A DNA stretch of 64,000 nucleotides from Paenibacillus macerans (GCF_900454495.1 NZ_UGSI01000001.1:248001-312000), one strand, 5' to 3'. Counted from the first letter of the stretch, positions 32,972 to 42,551 are shown. The notes: generated by a model not told the origin, from the letters alone. Numbers and translations: made by a program.

Positions 32972-34696
32972 ATGAGTCAACTGCAAGGGGAAATCATTGC
33001 GGCGGGTGTACCGTCGTCCAACATGAACAGCTACGAAGAAGCCTGCGCCAATTTTAATTGGAACGATGTGGAAGAGCAGTTTTCCTGGCATGTTACAGGC
33101 CGGGTAAACATGGCTTACGAGGCGATCGACCGCCATGTCGATGCCGGGAAGGGGGATAAGCCGGCGCTCTTGTTCAGCGATCCGGTCCGCGAAGAATCCT
33201 ACACGTTTGAGCAGATGCGGGAGCAGACGAACCGCTGCGCCAATGTGCTGCGCAAATACGGGATCGCTAAGGGGGACCGGGTATTCGTGTTTATGCCGCG
33301 GTCGCCCGAGCTTTACATCAGCGTGCTTGGGATTATCAAGGTGGGAGCCGTGGTGGGCCCGCTTTTCGAAGCTTTTATGGAGACGGCGGTCAAAGACCGG
33401 CTGGAGGACAGCGGAGCGGTAGCGCTGGTTACGACGCCGGAGCTGCTGCCCCGCGTCAAACGGGAGGAGCTGCCGGCGCTGAAAACGATCTTCGTCGTCG
33501 GCGACAACGTAGCCGCGGAACCCGGAATCGTCGATTGGAAATCCGAGCTGGCGGCGGCTTCCCCCGAGGCCGAAATCGAATGGGTGAACCGCGAGGACGG
33601 ACTCATTTTACATTATACTTCAGGCTCTACCGGCAAGCCGAAAGGCGTTTACCATGTGCACAATGCGATGATTCAGCACTATCATACCGGCCATGTCGTA
33701 CTCGATTTGAAAGAAGGGGATATCTATTGGTGCACGGCCGACCCCGGATGGGTGACCGGCACGTCCTACGGCATTTTCGCTCCTTGGCTGCACGGGGCGA
33801 CCAATGTTGTCCGCGGCGGACGCTTCAGCCCGGCCGACTGGTATAGGACGATTCAGAAATATCAAGTGAGCGTCTGGTACAGCGCGCCGACCGCTTTTCG
33901 CATGCTGATGGGCGCCGGACAGGACATCATTACGCAATACGATCTGTCTTCGCTGCGCCACGTGTTGTCCGTCGGCGAGCCGCTCAACCCCGAGGTTGTC
34001 CGCTGGGGGATGAAGGTATACAACCGCCGGATTCACGATACGTGGTGGATGACCGAGACGGGCGGGCAACTGATCTGCAATTACACGTCGATGCCGATCA
34101 AACCCGGTTCGATGGGAAAACCGGTTCCCGGCATCCATGCGGCCATCATCGACGATAACGGCAAGGAATTGCCGCCGTACCGGATGGGCAATTTGGCGAT
34201 CCGCACGCCATGGCCGTCGATGATGCGGCTGATCTGGAACAACGCGCCGAAATACGAAGAGTACTTCCGGATTCCCGGGTGGTATATTTCCGGGGATACG
34301 GCGTATATGGACGAGGACGGGTATTTCTGGTTCCAAGGGCGGATTGACGACGTCATCAACTCCTCCGGCGAGCGGATTGGGCCGTTTGAGGTCGAGAGCA
34401 AACTGGTCGAGCATCCGGCCGTGGCCGAAGCCGGCGTGATCGGCAAGCCCGATCCCGTGCGCGGAGAGATCATCAAGGCCTTTATATCGTTGCGCGAAGG
34501 GTTCGCGCCTTCCGAGGAACTGAAGGCGGAAATCGCCAAATTCGTCAAAGAAGGGCTGTCCGCCCACGCCGCGCCGCGGGAAATCGAATTTAAAGACAAA
34601 TTGCCCAAAACGCGCTCCGGCAAAATCATGCGCCGCGTGTTAAAAGCTTGGGAACTTAACCTCCCGGCCGGAGATTTATCGACGATTGAGGATTAA
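32972..34696 (+). CDS. acsA: acetyl-CoA synthetase (AMP-forming)
   Basis: 574 residues, the short Bacillus-type AcsA. It activates acetate to acetyl-CoA through acetyl-AMP. P-loop-like A3 motif HYTSGSTGKPKG near residues 212-223; A5 WWMTETGGQ; A7 YISGDTAYMDEDGY; A8 GRIDDVINSSGERIGPFEVES; A10 PKTRSGKIMRR, whose lysine is the site acetylated by AcuA and deacetylated by AcuC. AAGGAGG precedes the ATG, a candidate cre site lies upstream, and a terminator follows. Confidence 0.96.
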   Translation: MSQLQGEIIAAGVPSSNMNSYEEACANFNWNDVEEQFSWHVTGRVNMAYEAIDRHVDAGKGDKPALLFSDPVREESYTFEQMREQTNRCANVLRKYGIAKGDRVFVFMPRSPELYISVLGIIKVGAVVGPLFEAFMETAVKDRLEDSGAVALVTTPELLPRVKREELPALKTIFVVGDNVAAEPGIVDWKSELAAASPEAEIEWVNREDGLILHYTSGSTGKPKGVYHVHNAMIQHYHTGHVVLDLKEGDIYWCTADPGWVTGTSYGIFAPWLHGATNVVRGGRFSPADWYRTIQKYQVSVWYSAPTAFRMLMGAGQDIITQYDLSSLRHVLSVGEPLNPEVVRWGMKVYNRRIHDTWWMTETGGQLICNYTSMPIKPGSMGKPVPGIHAAIIDDNGKELPPYRMGNLAIRTPWPSMMRLIWNNAPKYEEYFRIPGWYISGDTAYMDEDGYFWFQGRIDDVINSSGERIGPFEVESKLVEHPAVAEAGVIGKPDPVRGEIIKAFISLREGFAPSEELKAEIAKFVKEGLSAHAAPREIEFKDKLPKTRSGKIMRRVLKAWELNLPAGDLSTIED

Positions 34697-34721
34697 AGCG
34701 GATTTTCCCGCTAGATGCAAT

Positions 34722-34753
34722 AAGCCCCTCCGAAGAGCGCTCGGAGGGGCTTT
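34722..34753. terminator. terminator between acsA and the penicillin-binding protein gene
   Basis: AAGCCCCTCCGA-AGAGCGC-TCGGAGGGGCTT; can serve both convergent genes. Confidence 0.88.
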
Positions 34754-34781
34754 CCCTTGCTTATCTGGTTTTGGCGCCAGC

Positions 34782-37700
34782 TTATTTACTGTACTGCACC
34801 GGAGACGATGCCGGGGATTCGCCCAGCACGTTCACCGCCGTAACCTTGACCCAGACGCTGCCGGAGTCGGTTTTGAAAGAATACTGCGTATCGGCGGTCG
34901 AGCCGGCTTTGGAATACGTGCCGTCCGCGGCATCGGACACGTACACGTTATAGCTGGTGACGAGGTCCAGAGCCGGGTTGGCTTCCCAGCTTGCCGTAAA
35001 CCCTCGTTCGTCCTTCTTAATGCTCACCTGGGCGGGAGAAGCGGGGAGCGAACCGTCCGTGCCATTCTCCCCGGCCGTTCCCCCATCTTCCGGCGTTTCG
35101 CCGCTGCTGTCCGGAGGCGTGACGCCTTCCGGGTTTATGCCTCCCAATAAACCGACAACCGCGCTAGGTTCCGACTCCTTGCCGGCTACGTCCACGGCCG
35201 TAACGTAATAAGAAGTGGCCGGGCCGGCGGCGTTGGCGTCGGTGATCGACAAATCGTCGCCGATGAGCGCCGCTTTGCCGGTATATTGGAACTCCACCCC
35301 GTCATCCGAGCGGTACAGTCGGTAGCCGACAACGTCTTTTTCGCTGTTCGCGCCAAACGTTACCGTGGCCGTGCTTCCGTTTATCTTGAGCGCGACGCCC
35401 CCCGGGGACGCCGGGGCATTGCCGTCGTCGGTGCGCGGGTCAGGCTTATACGGCGCGTCCTCGCCGGCGTCCCTCGGCATGTAGTAACTCAGCGATCTGT
35501 GGCTGCCCTTCATGACGGAAAACGCGTTCTGCAGCTCTTTCACCAGCTCGGCGATCGGCTTCTCGCGGCGAACGACCACTTTTTCGCGCTGCATATCGGA
35601 CGGCGTCGTTTCCAGGGGAACGTAGTTCACCCCATCGTAAGTGACATATTTCGCCCGTACCAGAACGTCCTCGGATTTGGTCGGGACGTATTTGGCGTTG
35701 AAGATATCCGTCACCAGCTTGCCGGCCTGCTGCGTCAATTGGGTCGGCAGTTTGCCGCTATAGCCGGAGACCGTTTTGGTGACGATTCCGTCCGGCTTTT
35801 TGAATTCCTTCGTGGCAAACAGGTCCGGTTCGTTTGCGGTGACCTCGTTCATGACGAGCGACCATATTTTCCGGGCCCGCGATTTACCGGCATCGGAGAG
35901 CGTGTTTACGGAATCGCGATAGCCGATCCATACGCCGAGCGTAACGTCCGGCGAGTAGCCCATAAACCAGACGTCCGCGTAATTTTGCGTGGTGCCGGTT
36001 TTGCCGACGACGGGAATTTTTCCGTAGTTTTTAAAGTCTCTTTTGATCGAACTGCCCGTCCCGTCCCGAATGACGGTGCGCAGCATATCGGTCATCAAAT
36101 AGGCGGTTTGCTCGGAAAACACCTGCTTCGGTTCGTTCTTGTGCTTGTAAACGACCTTTCCTTTGGCATCGACGATTTTTTCGATCATATAGGCGTCGAC
36201 GAACTTTCCGCCGTTCGGGATCGCGCTGTAGGCGTTCGTCAGTTCCTCTACGGTAACGCCGTATTTCAGACCGCCGAGCACGCCGGTTTGCGCATTGTAA
36301 TCCTCGTCTTCGAGGGTGGTGATCCCGAGTTTTTTCGCGAAATCCCAAGCTTTGTCAATCCCGACGATGTTGTTGAACACCTTGAGCGCCGGGATGTTGC
36401 GGGATTCGTTAAGCGCCGTTCTCGCCGTAACCAGGCCTTTGTAGCCGCCGCTGGAGTTTACGGGGATGTGATAGCCCTTTTGGTAATCCCGCAGGATGAT
36501 CGGCGAATCGTCGATGATGCTGGCCGGCTGAATCAAGCCCGCATCAAGCGCCGGCAAATAAGCGGCGATCGGCTTCATCGTGGAGCCGGGCTGCCGTTTC
36601 ATTTGCGTCGCATAGTTCATTTGCTCTGTATAGAAATCGCGTCCCTCGATCATGCCCAAAATCGCGCCGGTATCATTGTCGAGCATCATTGCCGCAACCT
36701 GCTCCAGGCCTTTCTTTTCACTGGATGGCGAAAAATTATCCGCATTTTCGGACACTTTGTGCATCGAGTTGTATACCTGCTTATCGATCGTGGTATACAC
36801 TTTGTATCCCCCGGTCAACAGCTCCTGCCGGGCATCCTCGAGAATTTGCGGGCGGCTGGCCGCCTGTTCCTTGGTCAGCTCCGGATTGCGCAGCATCGCA
36901 AGCACGATAGCGCCTTGCCGTTCCGTCTCCAGCATCAGATAAGGGTAAGTGTCGTAAGCTTTTTTGGTTTGCTGCGCCAGCGAACCTTTCAGATCAAAAG
37001 CCAGCGCCTCCTGATACTGGGCCTGGGTAATTTTGTTCTCTTCCAGCATGCGCTGCAGCACCAGCTGTTGGCGCTTCATCGCTCTTCCGAAGGCTTCCTC
37101 GTTAAATTCCCCTTTGCCGTTAAAGGCCGAATAGGAGGAAGGAAGCTGCGGAAGTCCGGCCAAATAAGCGGTCTGCGCGATGTTCAGGTCCTCCAGATTG
37201 GAAATGTTGAAGATTCCTTTGGCCGCCGCCTTGATCCCGTAGACCTGGTATCCGTTCGATCCGTTGCCGAAGGGAACTTTGTTCAAATAAGCTGTAATGA
37301 TTTCTTCCTTGGATAAAAAACGTTCCAGCCGGAGCGCCAGCAGTATTTCCTTGACCTTCCGGTCTTCCGTGCGTTCCAAATTCAGAAAGACGCGCCGCGC
37401 GAGCTGCTGGGTCAGCGTACTCCCGCCGGTCTGTACGCTCTCATGGAGCAGCCTTTGCTTTACGGCCCGGAGCGTTCCTTTAAAGTCGACCCCGATATGC
37501 TCGTTAAAATGATTGTCCTCAATCGCGATCACCGCATCGATGACCGATTGGGGGATTTGCTGGTAAGTGACCGGACGCCGGTCTTCCTCCGAGCGAAGCT
37601 GGCCGATCGCCTGCCCGTCGCGGAAATACGCGAACCCCGTCATCTCGTTATAATTGATTTTTGCTTCAATGTCGGCCCGCGACCGCACGGGATCGTCCTT

Positions 37701-37886
37701 GACGATCGAGGAGACGTAACCGAACACGGCGCCCCCCGCAAACAGAACTCCCGCAAATCCAAGGAGAACGAGCCAGCCTAGCGTCGCCCAGATCCAGCGG
37801 CCTTTCCTGGGCCGCCGAACCGGTTTGCCGCTCTTTGACCTGCGCTTTTTTTGCTGGCCGGAGTTGTTTTCGTTATCATGAACCAT
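34782..37886 (-). CDS. ponA: class A penicillin-binding protein 1A with two C-terminal fibronectin III domains
   Basis: 1034 residues from ATG 37886 (AAAGGAGG 7 bases upstream). A basic cytoplasmic tail and one membrane segment (residues about 31-60) are followed by a glycosyltransferase-51 domain (EDNHF at 123-127, GGSTLTQQLARRVFLN). The transpeptidase domain has the STMK nucleophile near 435, SRN, and KTGTT near 627. Beyond about residue 835 are two FN3 domains with a Pro/Gly/Glu-rich linker (GDDG.. PDSSGETPEDGGTAGE). It polymerises and cross-links peptidoglycan outside the membrane. The FN3 tail probably aids wall binding. It sits between acsA and tyrS, an insertion relative to Bacillus order. 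Confidence 0.95.
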   Translation of the reverse strand: MVHDNENNSGQQKKRRSKSGKPVRRPRKGRWIWATLGWLVLLGFAGVLFAGGAVFGYVSSIVKDDPVRSRADIEAKINYNEMTGFAYFRDGQAIGQLRSEEDRRPVTYQQIPQSVIDAVIAIEDNHFNEHIGVDFKGTLRAVKQRLLHESVQTGGSTLTQQLARRVFLNLERTEDRKVKEILLALRLERFLSKEEIITAYLNKVPFGNGSNGYQVYGIKAAAKGIFNISNLEDLNIAQTAYLAGLPQLPSSYSAFNGKGEFNEEAFGRAMKRQQLVLQRMLEENKITQAQYQEALAFDLKGSLAQQTKKAYDTYPYLMLETERQGAIVLAMLRNPELTKEQAASRPQILEDARQELLTGGYKVYTTIDKQVYNSMHKVSENADNFSPSSEKKGLEQVAAMMLDNDTGAILGMIEGRDFYTEQMNYATQMKRQPGSTMKPIAAYLPALDAGLIQPASIIDDSPIILRDYQKGYHIPVNSSGGYKGLVTARTALNESRNIPALKVFNNIVGIDKAWDFAKKLGITTLEDEDYNAQTGVLGGLKYGVTVEELTNAYSAIPNGGKFVDAYMIEKIVDAKGKVVYKHKNEPKQVFSEQTAYLMTDMLRTVIRDGTGSSIKRDFKNYGKIPVVGKTGTTQNYADVWFMGYSPDVTLGVWIGYRDSVNTLSDAGKSRARKIWSLVMNEVTANEPDLFATKEFKKPDGIVTKTVSGYSGKLPTQLTQQAGKLVTDIFNAKYVPTKSEDVLVRAKYVTYDGVNYVPLETTPSDMQREKVVVRREKPIAELVKELQNAFSVMKGSHRSLSYYMPRDAGEDAPYKPDPRTDDGNAPASPGGVALKINGSTATVTFGANSEKDVVGYRLYRSDDGVEFQYTGKAALIGDDLSITDANAAGPATSYYVTAVDVAGKESEPSAVVGLLGGINPEGVTPPDSSGETPEDGGTAGENGTDGSLPASPAQVSIKKDERGFTASWEANPALDLVTSYNVYVSDAADGTYSKAGSTADTQYSFKTDSGSVWVKVTAVNVLGESPASSPVQYSK

Positions 37887-37967
37887 CAATGATCCTCCTT
37901 TATAAACAGCAACATTATAGCATAAAAATGGTCTATTGGTTGTTTTTTCATCCTATTTGGCTGAGGT

Positions 37968-37997
37968 TTGACTTCGTAAACGGGATTATGTTATAAA
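37968..37997 (+). promoter_or_regulatory. candidate promoter of the tyrS T-box transcript
   Basis: TTGACT (37968-37973), 18-base spacer, TATAAA (37992-37997), about 30 bases before the leader RNA structures. Confidence 0.6.
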
Positions 37998-38019
37998 ATA
38001 ATTTAAATGCATATTTTCA

Positions 38020-38303
38020 AAGGCGTGGAAAGACTTAGTAGAAAGCGGAATCCCGCCGCTCAGAGAATCGGTGGTCGCTGCGAACCGAATGGGCGGATCC
38101 CTTTTGAATTACCGTCTGGAGCCGTCCGGGGGAACGCGGCCCTAAGCCGCAAGTAGTCCGGTTCCGGGATGACCGTTATAAGAATGAAGTGAAAACCGTT
38201 TCGTTTGCTTTGCTGCGGCCTGCGGCGGGTTAACGCGGTTTTAATTAGGGTGGTAACGCGAGCGCTCCTTCTCGTCCCTTGGGACGGAAGGAGCTTTTTT
38301 GCG
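38020..38303 (+). ncRNA. T-box riboswitch leader of tyrS
   Basis: The T-box proper AGGGTGGTAACGCG is at 38247-38260, followed by a terminator hairpin GCTCCTTCTCGTCCC-TT-GGGACGGAAGGAGC with T6 (38264-38300). Upstream a long structured region (stem I area 38020-38120) contains TAC at 38110-38112, a candidate tyrosine specifier. Uncharged tRNA-Tyr should stabilise the antiterminator and let tyrS be transcribed. The specifier choice is inference; the T-box and terminator are clear. Confidence 0.9.
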
Positions 38304-38353
38304 CTTGTGGGTTTGACGGTTGTTCCAATTTTTGATCTGGAGGAGTGTTTGGT

Positions 38354-39607
38354 ATGAAATGGGAAGAGTTGACGCCTGAGCAGCAGGCGGAGGTGGAGCG
38401 CCAGTTGAAAGTAATTTCCCGGGGGGTCGTCGAGATTGTCCCCGAGGATGAACTGAGGCAAAAGGTGATGAAATCGGTCGTCGCCGGAACGCCGCTTAAG
38501 GTCAAGCTGGGGCTTGATCCGTCGGCCCCCGATATTCACGTCGGGCACACGGTCGTAATGCAGAAGCTGCGCCAATTTCAGGAGCTCGGCCATCAGGTCC
38601 ACCTCATCATCGGGGATTTTACGGGGCGGATCGGCGACCCGACCGGCAAATCGGAAACCCGCAAGCAGTTGACCGAGGAAGATGTGCTGCGGAATGCGGA
38701 AACGTACCGGCAGCAGATTTTTAAAATTTTGGATCCGGAAAAAACGAAGGTTCATTTCAACTCCGAATGGCTGGCTCCGCTGACGTTTGCCGACGTCGTC
38801 AAGCTGGCGGCCAAAGTGACGGTAGCCCGGATGCTGGAGCGGGACGACTTCACCAAACGCTACCAAAGCGGGCAACCGATCAGTATTCACGAATTTTTCT
38901 ACCCGCTGATGCAGGGGATGGACTCCGTGGCGCTGGAGAGCGACATCGAGCTTGGCGGAACCGACCAGAAGTTCAACCTGCTGATGGGCCGGACGCTGCA
39001 GAAGGAATACGGCAAAGATACCCAGATCGCGATTATGACGCCGATCATCGAAGGTCTCGACGGTGTGCAGAAGATGAGCAAAAGCCTTGGCAACTACATC
39101 GGCATCGACGAGGAGCCGAACGAAATCTACGGCAAAGCGATGTCCGTGCCGGACGAGCTGATGCTGAAATATTACGAGCTGGTGACGGATTTGCCTGGAG
39201 AAGAGCTGGAGGCACTTGCGGAAGGTCTTAAAACGGGCAGCGTCCACCCGCGCGATGCGAAGATGAAGCTGGCGTTCACGCTGGTCCGGATGTACCATGG
39301 CGCAGATGCGGCGAATGCCGCGCAGGAGCATTTCGTAACGGTGTTCCAGCAGCGGGCTTTGCCGGAGGATATCGAAGAGAAGGAGATCCCCGCAGGAGAG
39401 CTGGAGGACGGGAAAATCCGCCTGATCAAGCTGCTGACGCTGATCGGTTTCGCCGCCTCAAACGGGGAAGCGAGACGCAGCATCCAGCAGGGGGCGGTTA
39501 AACTTAACGAAGAGAAGCTGACCGACCCAAACGCGGAGGTCGCTTTGTCCGGCGGGGAAGTCATTCAGGTGGGAAAACGGAAATTCGCCAAGCTGACGGT
39601 GAAATAA
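38354..39607 (+). CDS. tyrS: tyrosyl-tRNA synthetase
   Basis: 417 residues from ATG 38354 (GGAGGAG upstream). It charges tRNA-Tyr. Class I signature as PDIHVGHTVV (HIGH-like, residues about 55-64), KMSKSLGN near 240, GDFTGRIGDPTGKSETR between them; C-terminal S4-like domain (KLLTLIGFAASNGEARRSIQQGAVKLN). The N-terminus with a leading helix and the 417-residue length fit the TyrZ-like subclass also found in Bacillus. Controlled by the T-box leader; its own terminator is at 39651-39682. Confidence 0.96.
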   Translation: MKWEELTPEQQAEVERQLKVISRGVVEIVPEDELRQKVMKSVVAGTPLKVKLGLDPSAPDIHVGHTVVMQKLRQFQELGHQVHLIIGDFTGRIGDPTGKSETRKQLTEEDVLRNAETYRQQIFKILDPEKTKVHFNSEWLAPLTFADVVKLAAKVTVARMLERDDFTKRYQSGQPISIHEFFYPLMQGMDSVALESDIELGGTDQKFNLLMGRTLQKEYGKDTQIAIMTPIIEGLDGVQKMSKSLGNYIGIDEEPNEIYGKAMSVPDELMLKYYELVTDLPGEELEALAEGLKTGSVHPRDAKMKLAFTLVRMYHGADAANAAQEHFVTVFQQRALPEDIEEKEIPAGELEDGKIRLIKLLTLIGFAASNGEARRSIQQGAVKLNEEKLTDPNAEVALSGGEVIQVGKRKFAKLTVK

Positions 39608-39650
39608 AAAGATTTCAACTCATTCGTTTGGAAGATTTACACATTATAGA

Positions 39651-39682
39651 AACGCCGGAGCGAATTGCTCCGGCGTTTTTTT
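39651..39682 (+). terminator. terminator of tyrS
   Basis: AACGCCGGAGCGAATTGCTCCGGCGTT followed by T5-7; a perfect stem. Confidence 0.92.
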
Positions 39683-39884
39683 CTATGGCCTGAGAGGGCG
39701 CGGCGATATTTAAAATCATGAGACGAATTTCCTGAGTTTTAATGCTTACTTAATGAGAATTTCGGCTTTCGCGGAAAAAAATTTGGGCTTTTAAAACTTT
39801 TTCGCAGGCCCATCCGTTTACGCCATGTGTCGACCGATCGGAACATAAGACACTAAAAAATAGGCGGAAGGATGGAAAGATAAA

Positions 39885-41045
39885 ATGAAACACAATTTTT
39901 ACAAGGTTTTGAGTACGGCCGCACTGGCCGCAATCATTGCCGGCGCGGGGACGGTTGGCGTAATGCGGGCTGTTCAGGCTGCTCCGGCAGCGAAGTCCGC
40001 TGTGCCGCAAGAGGCCGCACAAGCTTCACAAGCTTCACAAACTTCACAAACTTCACAAGCCGAAAAGACCGAACATGCCGGGCAAACGGCCGGTCTGAAC
40101 AACGTGGATCAAAAGCTGATCGACGCCGCGCAAGCGAAGCTCAAAGAGTTTGTTAAGGAACCGGTTGCTTTCCTCAAGGCGGAAACCGCAAAGCTTGGCG
40201 ATGAGGAGGCCGTTTGTTTCGTAATCAGCGAGACAAAGATGGGCTCCGAGACTTCCCCTAACGAAAATGTAACGGTAAAACGCGACGGTACGGTGGTAAA
40301 TCTTTATCTTAGCACCTCGTACAAAGAACTTAACGATAACGTCAAGGCAAAGCTGGACCTCGCCTGGAAGCAGGCCTATAACAAAGATTCAAGCGGCATT
40401 GAGCGCGTGTTCGTTCATTATACAAATTCCGAATTTTATTTCACGGGGTTGGATTATACCAACATAACAGCCGCCAACGGTAAAAAAGAGTCCGTAGACC
40501 TGATAAACGGAAAACTGGATTATAGCGGCGGAAAACTGGAGGAGCAAGAAGTGCCGGCCGCAATCAATAAGGCGGCGGCCGAGGCTCTTTCCCGCGCCGG
40601 AGCGACCGCGAAGGGAAGCCCTGACGTAACCTTCGGCAACAAACCGAATGGAAAGAAAGTGTACTATTTTACGTACGGAGAGACGAATAAGGGGGAAGTG
40701 AAAGTTAACGTTGAAGAAACGACCAACCGGCTGCTCGGCCTGAGCTTGGAGGACTCGTCCCTGCTCAAGGACCTCTCCCAAGTAAGCAAGGAAAACGCGG
40801 AGGAGGAAACGAACGCCATCCGTGAAAAAGTGAACGGATACGGGTTGGACGAATTAAAGAAGGCGGCTGTAGAGCAGGCTAAAGCGATGCTGAATCTGGA
40901 TTTGTCGGACTATGCCGCGAAGCGGGATGAAACATCCAAGTCTTCTTACCATAATTCGATAGTCTTTACCAAAGAAGGCGCTCCCGGCGTAACGGGTTAC
41001 TTTAACGCCAAAGGGTTCTTCCACGGCTTTAATATTGAGCAATAA
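39885..41045 (+). CDS. secreted protein of unknown function, paralogue A
   Basis: 386 residues. The signal peptide (MKHNFYKVLSTAALAAIIAG...VQAAPAA) is followed by a Ser/Gln/Thr-rich spacer coded by a nine-base tandem repeat (40019-40060), then a domain conserved in its neighbour at 41517. Shared landmarks: VDQKLIDAAQAKLKEF, LLGLSLEDSSLL, KENAEEETNAIREKV, PGVTGYFNAKGFFHGFNIE. A repeated YcdB/PepSY-like pattern (ETTNRLLGLSL) is possible but I would not name it. The body is lysine-rich with no catalytic motif. It was probably produced by tandem duplication. Exported or envelope-associated. Confidence 0.8.
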   Translation: MKHNFYKVLSTAALAAIIAGAGTVGVMRAVQAAPAAKSAVPQEAAQASQASQTSQTSQAEKTEHAGQTAGLNNVDQKLIDAAQAKLKEFVKEPVAFLKAETAKLGDEEAVCFVISETKMGSETSPNENVTVKRDGTVVNLYLSTSYKELNDNVKAKLDLAWKQAYNKDSSGIERVFVHYTNSEFYFTGLDYTNITAANGKKESVDLINGKLDYSGGKLEEQEVPAAINKAAAEALSRAGATAKGSPDVTFGNKPNGKKVYYFTYGETNKGEVKVNVEETTNRLLGLSLEDSSLLKDLSQVSKENAEEETNAIREKVNGYGLDELKKAAVEQAKAMLNLDLSDYAAKRDETSKSSYHNSIVFTKEGAPGVTGYFNAKGFFHGFNIEQ

Positions 41046-41182
41046 CCTGAGTATACTTGACTGCGAATAGGCTGAGTTTTTAAGCGCAACCCGGCTCGAG
41101 CCGATTTTTGACTTGGGCCGGCTTAACCTAGAAATGGTGCTTGGCAACCGGCTACGTGAACGAGTGCCCGTCGGCTTTGAGA

Positions 41183-41261
41183 ATAGCGGCACTTTATGTC
41201 CTTATTATCCGGAGCCTGGCATGTTCATCACCATTAGCGGCATTTTAGGTACTTATTTTCC
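41183..41261. repeat. diverged direct repeats between the two paralogues
   Basis: ATAGCGGCACTTTATGTCCTT (41183-41203) recurs as TTAGCGGCATTTTAGGTACTT (41234-41254) with about 51-base period. A reverse-oriented relative, GCGACATAAATCGCCTCTATTT, is near 41309-41330. The 471-base gap holds no gene that I can support. Confidence 0.5.
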
Positions 41262-41516
41262 TATGAACAGTCTGGTATGAAAGATTTTCCTTGCGACAGG
41301 GGAAAATAGCGACATAAATCGCCTCTATTTCTCTCAAATGAACGGAAATCGCCGGAATAACGCGCGTTTTTGTCCTTATGTTTTTCGTCTCAGTCCAAGT
41401 GCCAGCGTGTCGAAGGCTGAACGTACAGGACGAAGCTGTTCCGGATATCCGTTTACGCAATGTGCCGTTCAAATCGGGAACGGGCACTAAAGAAGTTAAG
41501 AGAAAGGGAAGATAAA

Positions 41517-42551
41517 ATGAAATCCAGTTTTTACAAGGTTGTAAGCACGGCCGCCCTGGCGGCGATCATTGCCGGCACGGGAGCCATCGGCGCGACCGGG
41601 ACGGTACAGGCGGCATCGGCGGCGGAAGCCGGACAAACCGAGCAAACGGGCAAAGTCAATATAAAAAATGTGGACAAGAAGCTGGTCGACGCCGCACAGG
41701 CCAAGCTCAAAGAGTGCGCCAAGGGATCGGTTTCCTTCAGCAAGGCGGAGACGACCGAATATAACGGCGAGGTAGTCAGTCTCTCCTGGCAAAAAAACGG
41801 CCAATTGTCCGGTTCGGTGTATGTGAAGCCTGACGGTAAAGTGGTTAGAGTCTATCTTGATCTAAAATACGCACAACTTAACGATACGCTGAAATCTAAG
41901 CTGAGCAGCGCCTGGAAGCAGTTATACCAAAAAGCGCCCTCCGGATTTACGAGTCTGGACGTTAATTATTTGGAAGATGGTTCTACCGATATCATGGCTT
42001 TTTGCAATAATGAGCGGATTACCCTTGTGGACGGAAAAGTGGAAAGCGGCGGCGGATCATTGAAATTGGTGCCGGCGGCAATCCAAAAAGCGGCGGCCCA
42101 GGCGCTTTCCCGCGTCGGAGCGAAGGCGAAGGGCAGTCCGAGAATATACTACAGTCTCAAGCCGAACAAGAAGAAGGTGTATGAATTAGAGTATTCCACC
42201 AATAAAGGCAATATTGAGCTGGAGATTGAAGAGACGACCAACCGGCTGCTCGGCATCGACCTGGGATATTTGTCCTTGATTAAGGAGCTTGGCAATGTAA
42301 GCAAAGAAAACCCGGGCGAAGAAACAAAGGCTATCCAAGATAAAGTGAAATCTTACACTCTGGACGATTTAAAGAAGTCGGCCGTAAAGCAAGCCAAGGA
42401 GATCATGAATCTGAATTTGGCGGGGTATGGTGCGGAGTTAAAGGACGTCAACACGTATCCGTATGTCGTCTTTAGCAAAAAGGGTTCGCCTGCGGTAAAA
42501 GGGTATTTTAACAGCAAAGGCGAGTTCCATTCTTTTGTCATTGAACATTAA
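41517..42551 (+). CDS. secreted protein of unknown function, paralogue B
   Basis: 344 residues from ATG 41517 (GAAAGGGAAG upstream). Signal peptide MKSSFYKVVSTAALAAIIAG...VQAASA, then the same body as paralogue A without the Ser/Gln spacer: VDKKLVDAAQAKLKEC, ETTNRLLGIDLGYLSLI, KENPGEETKAIQDKV, PAVKGYFNSKGEFHSFVIE. Upstream regions of both genes share blocks (CCGTTTACGC.ATGTG, GATAAAATGAAA), so the duplication included the control region. No enzymatic motif visible. Ends before a long hairpin at 42620-42653. Confidence 0.8.
   Translation: MKSSFYKVVSTAALAAIIAGTGAIGATGTVQAASAAEAGQTEQTGKVNIKNVDKKLVDAAQAKLKECAKGSVSFSKAETTEYNGEVVSLSWQKNGQLSGSVYVKPDGKVVRVYLDLKYAQLNDTLKSKLSSAWKQLYQKAPSGFTSLDVNYLEDGSTDIMAFCNNERITLVDGKVESGGGSLKLVPAAIQKAAAQALSRVGAKAKGSPRIYYSLKPNKKKVYELEYSTNKGNIELEIEETTNRLLGIDLGYLSLIKELGNVSKENPGEETKAIQDKVKSYTLDDLKKSAVKQAKEIMNLNLAGYGAELKDVNTYPYVVFSKKGSPAVKGYFNSKGEFHSFVIEH

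Noticed and set aside
35286..37316. Long rightward frame opposite the penicillin-binding protein gene (676 residues)
   Set aside because: Shadow of a coding strand with STMK and KTGTT; no ribosome site or motifs of its own.
38060..39331. Leftward frame opposite tyrS (423 residues)
   Set aside because: Covers the T-box leader and tyrS in antisense; basic, repetitive composition typical of shadows.
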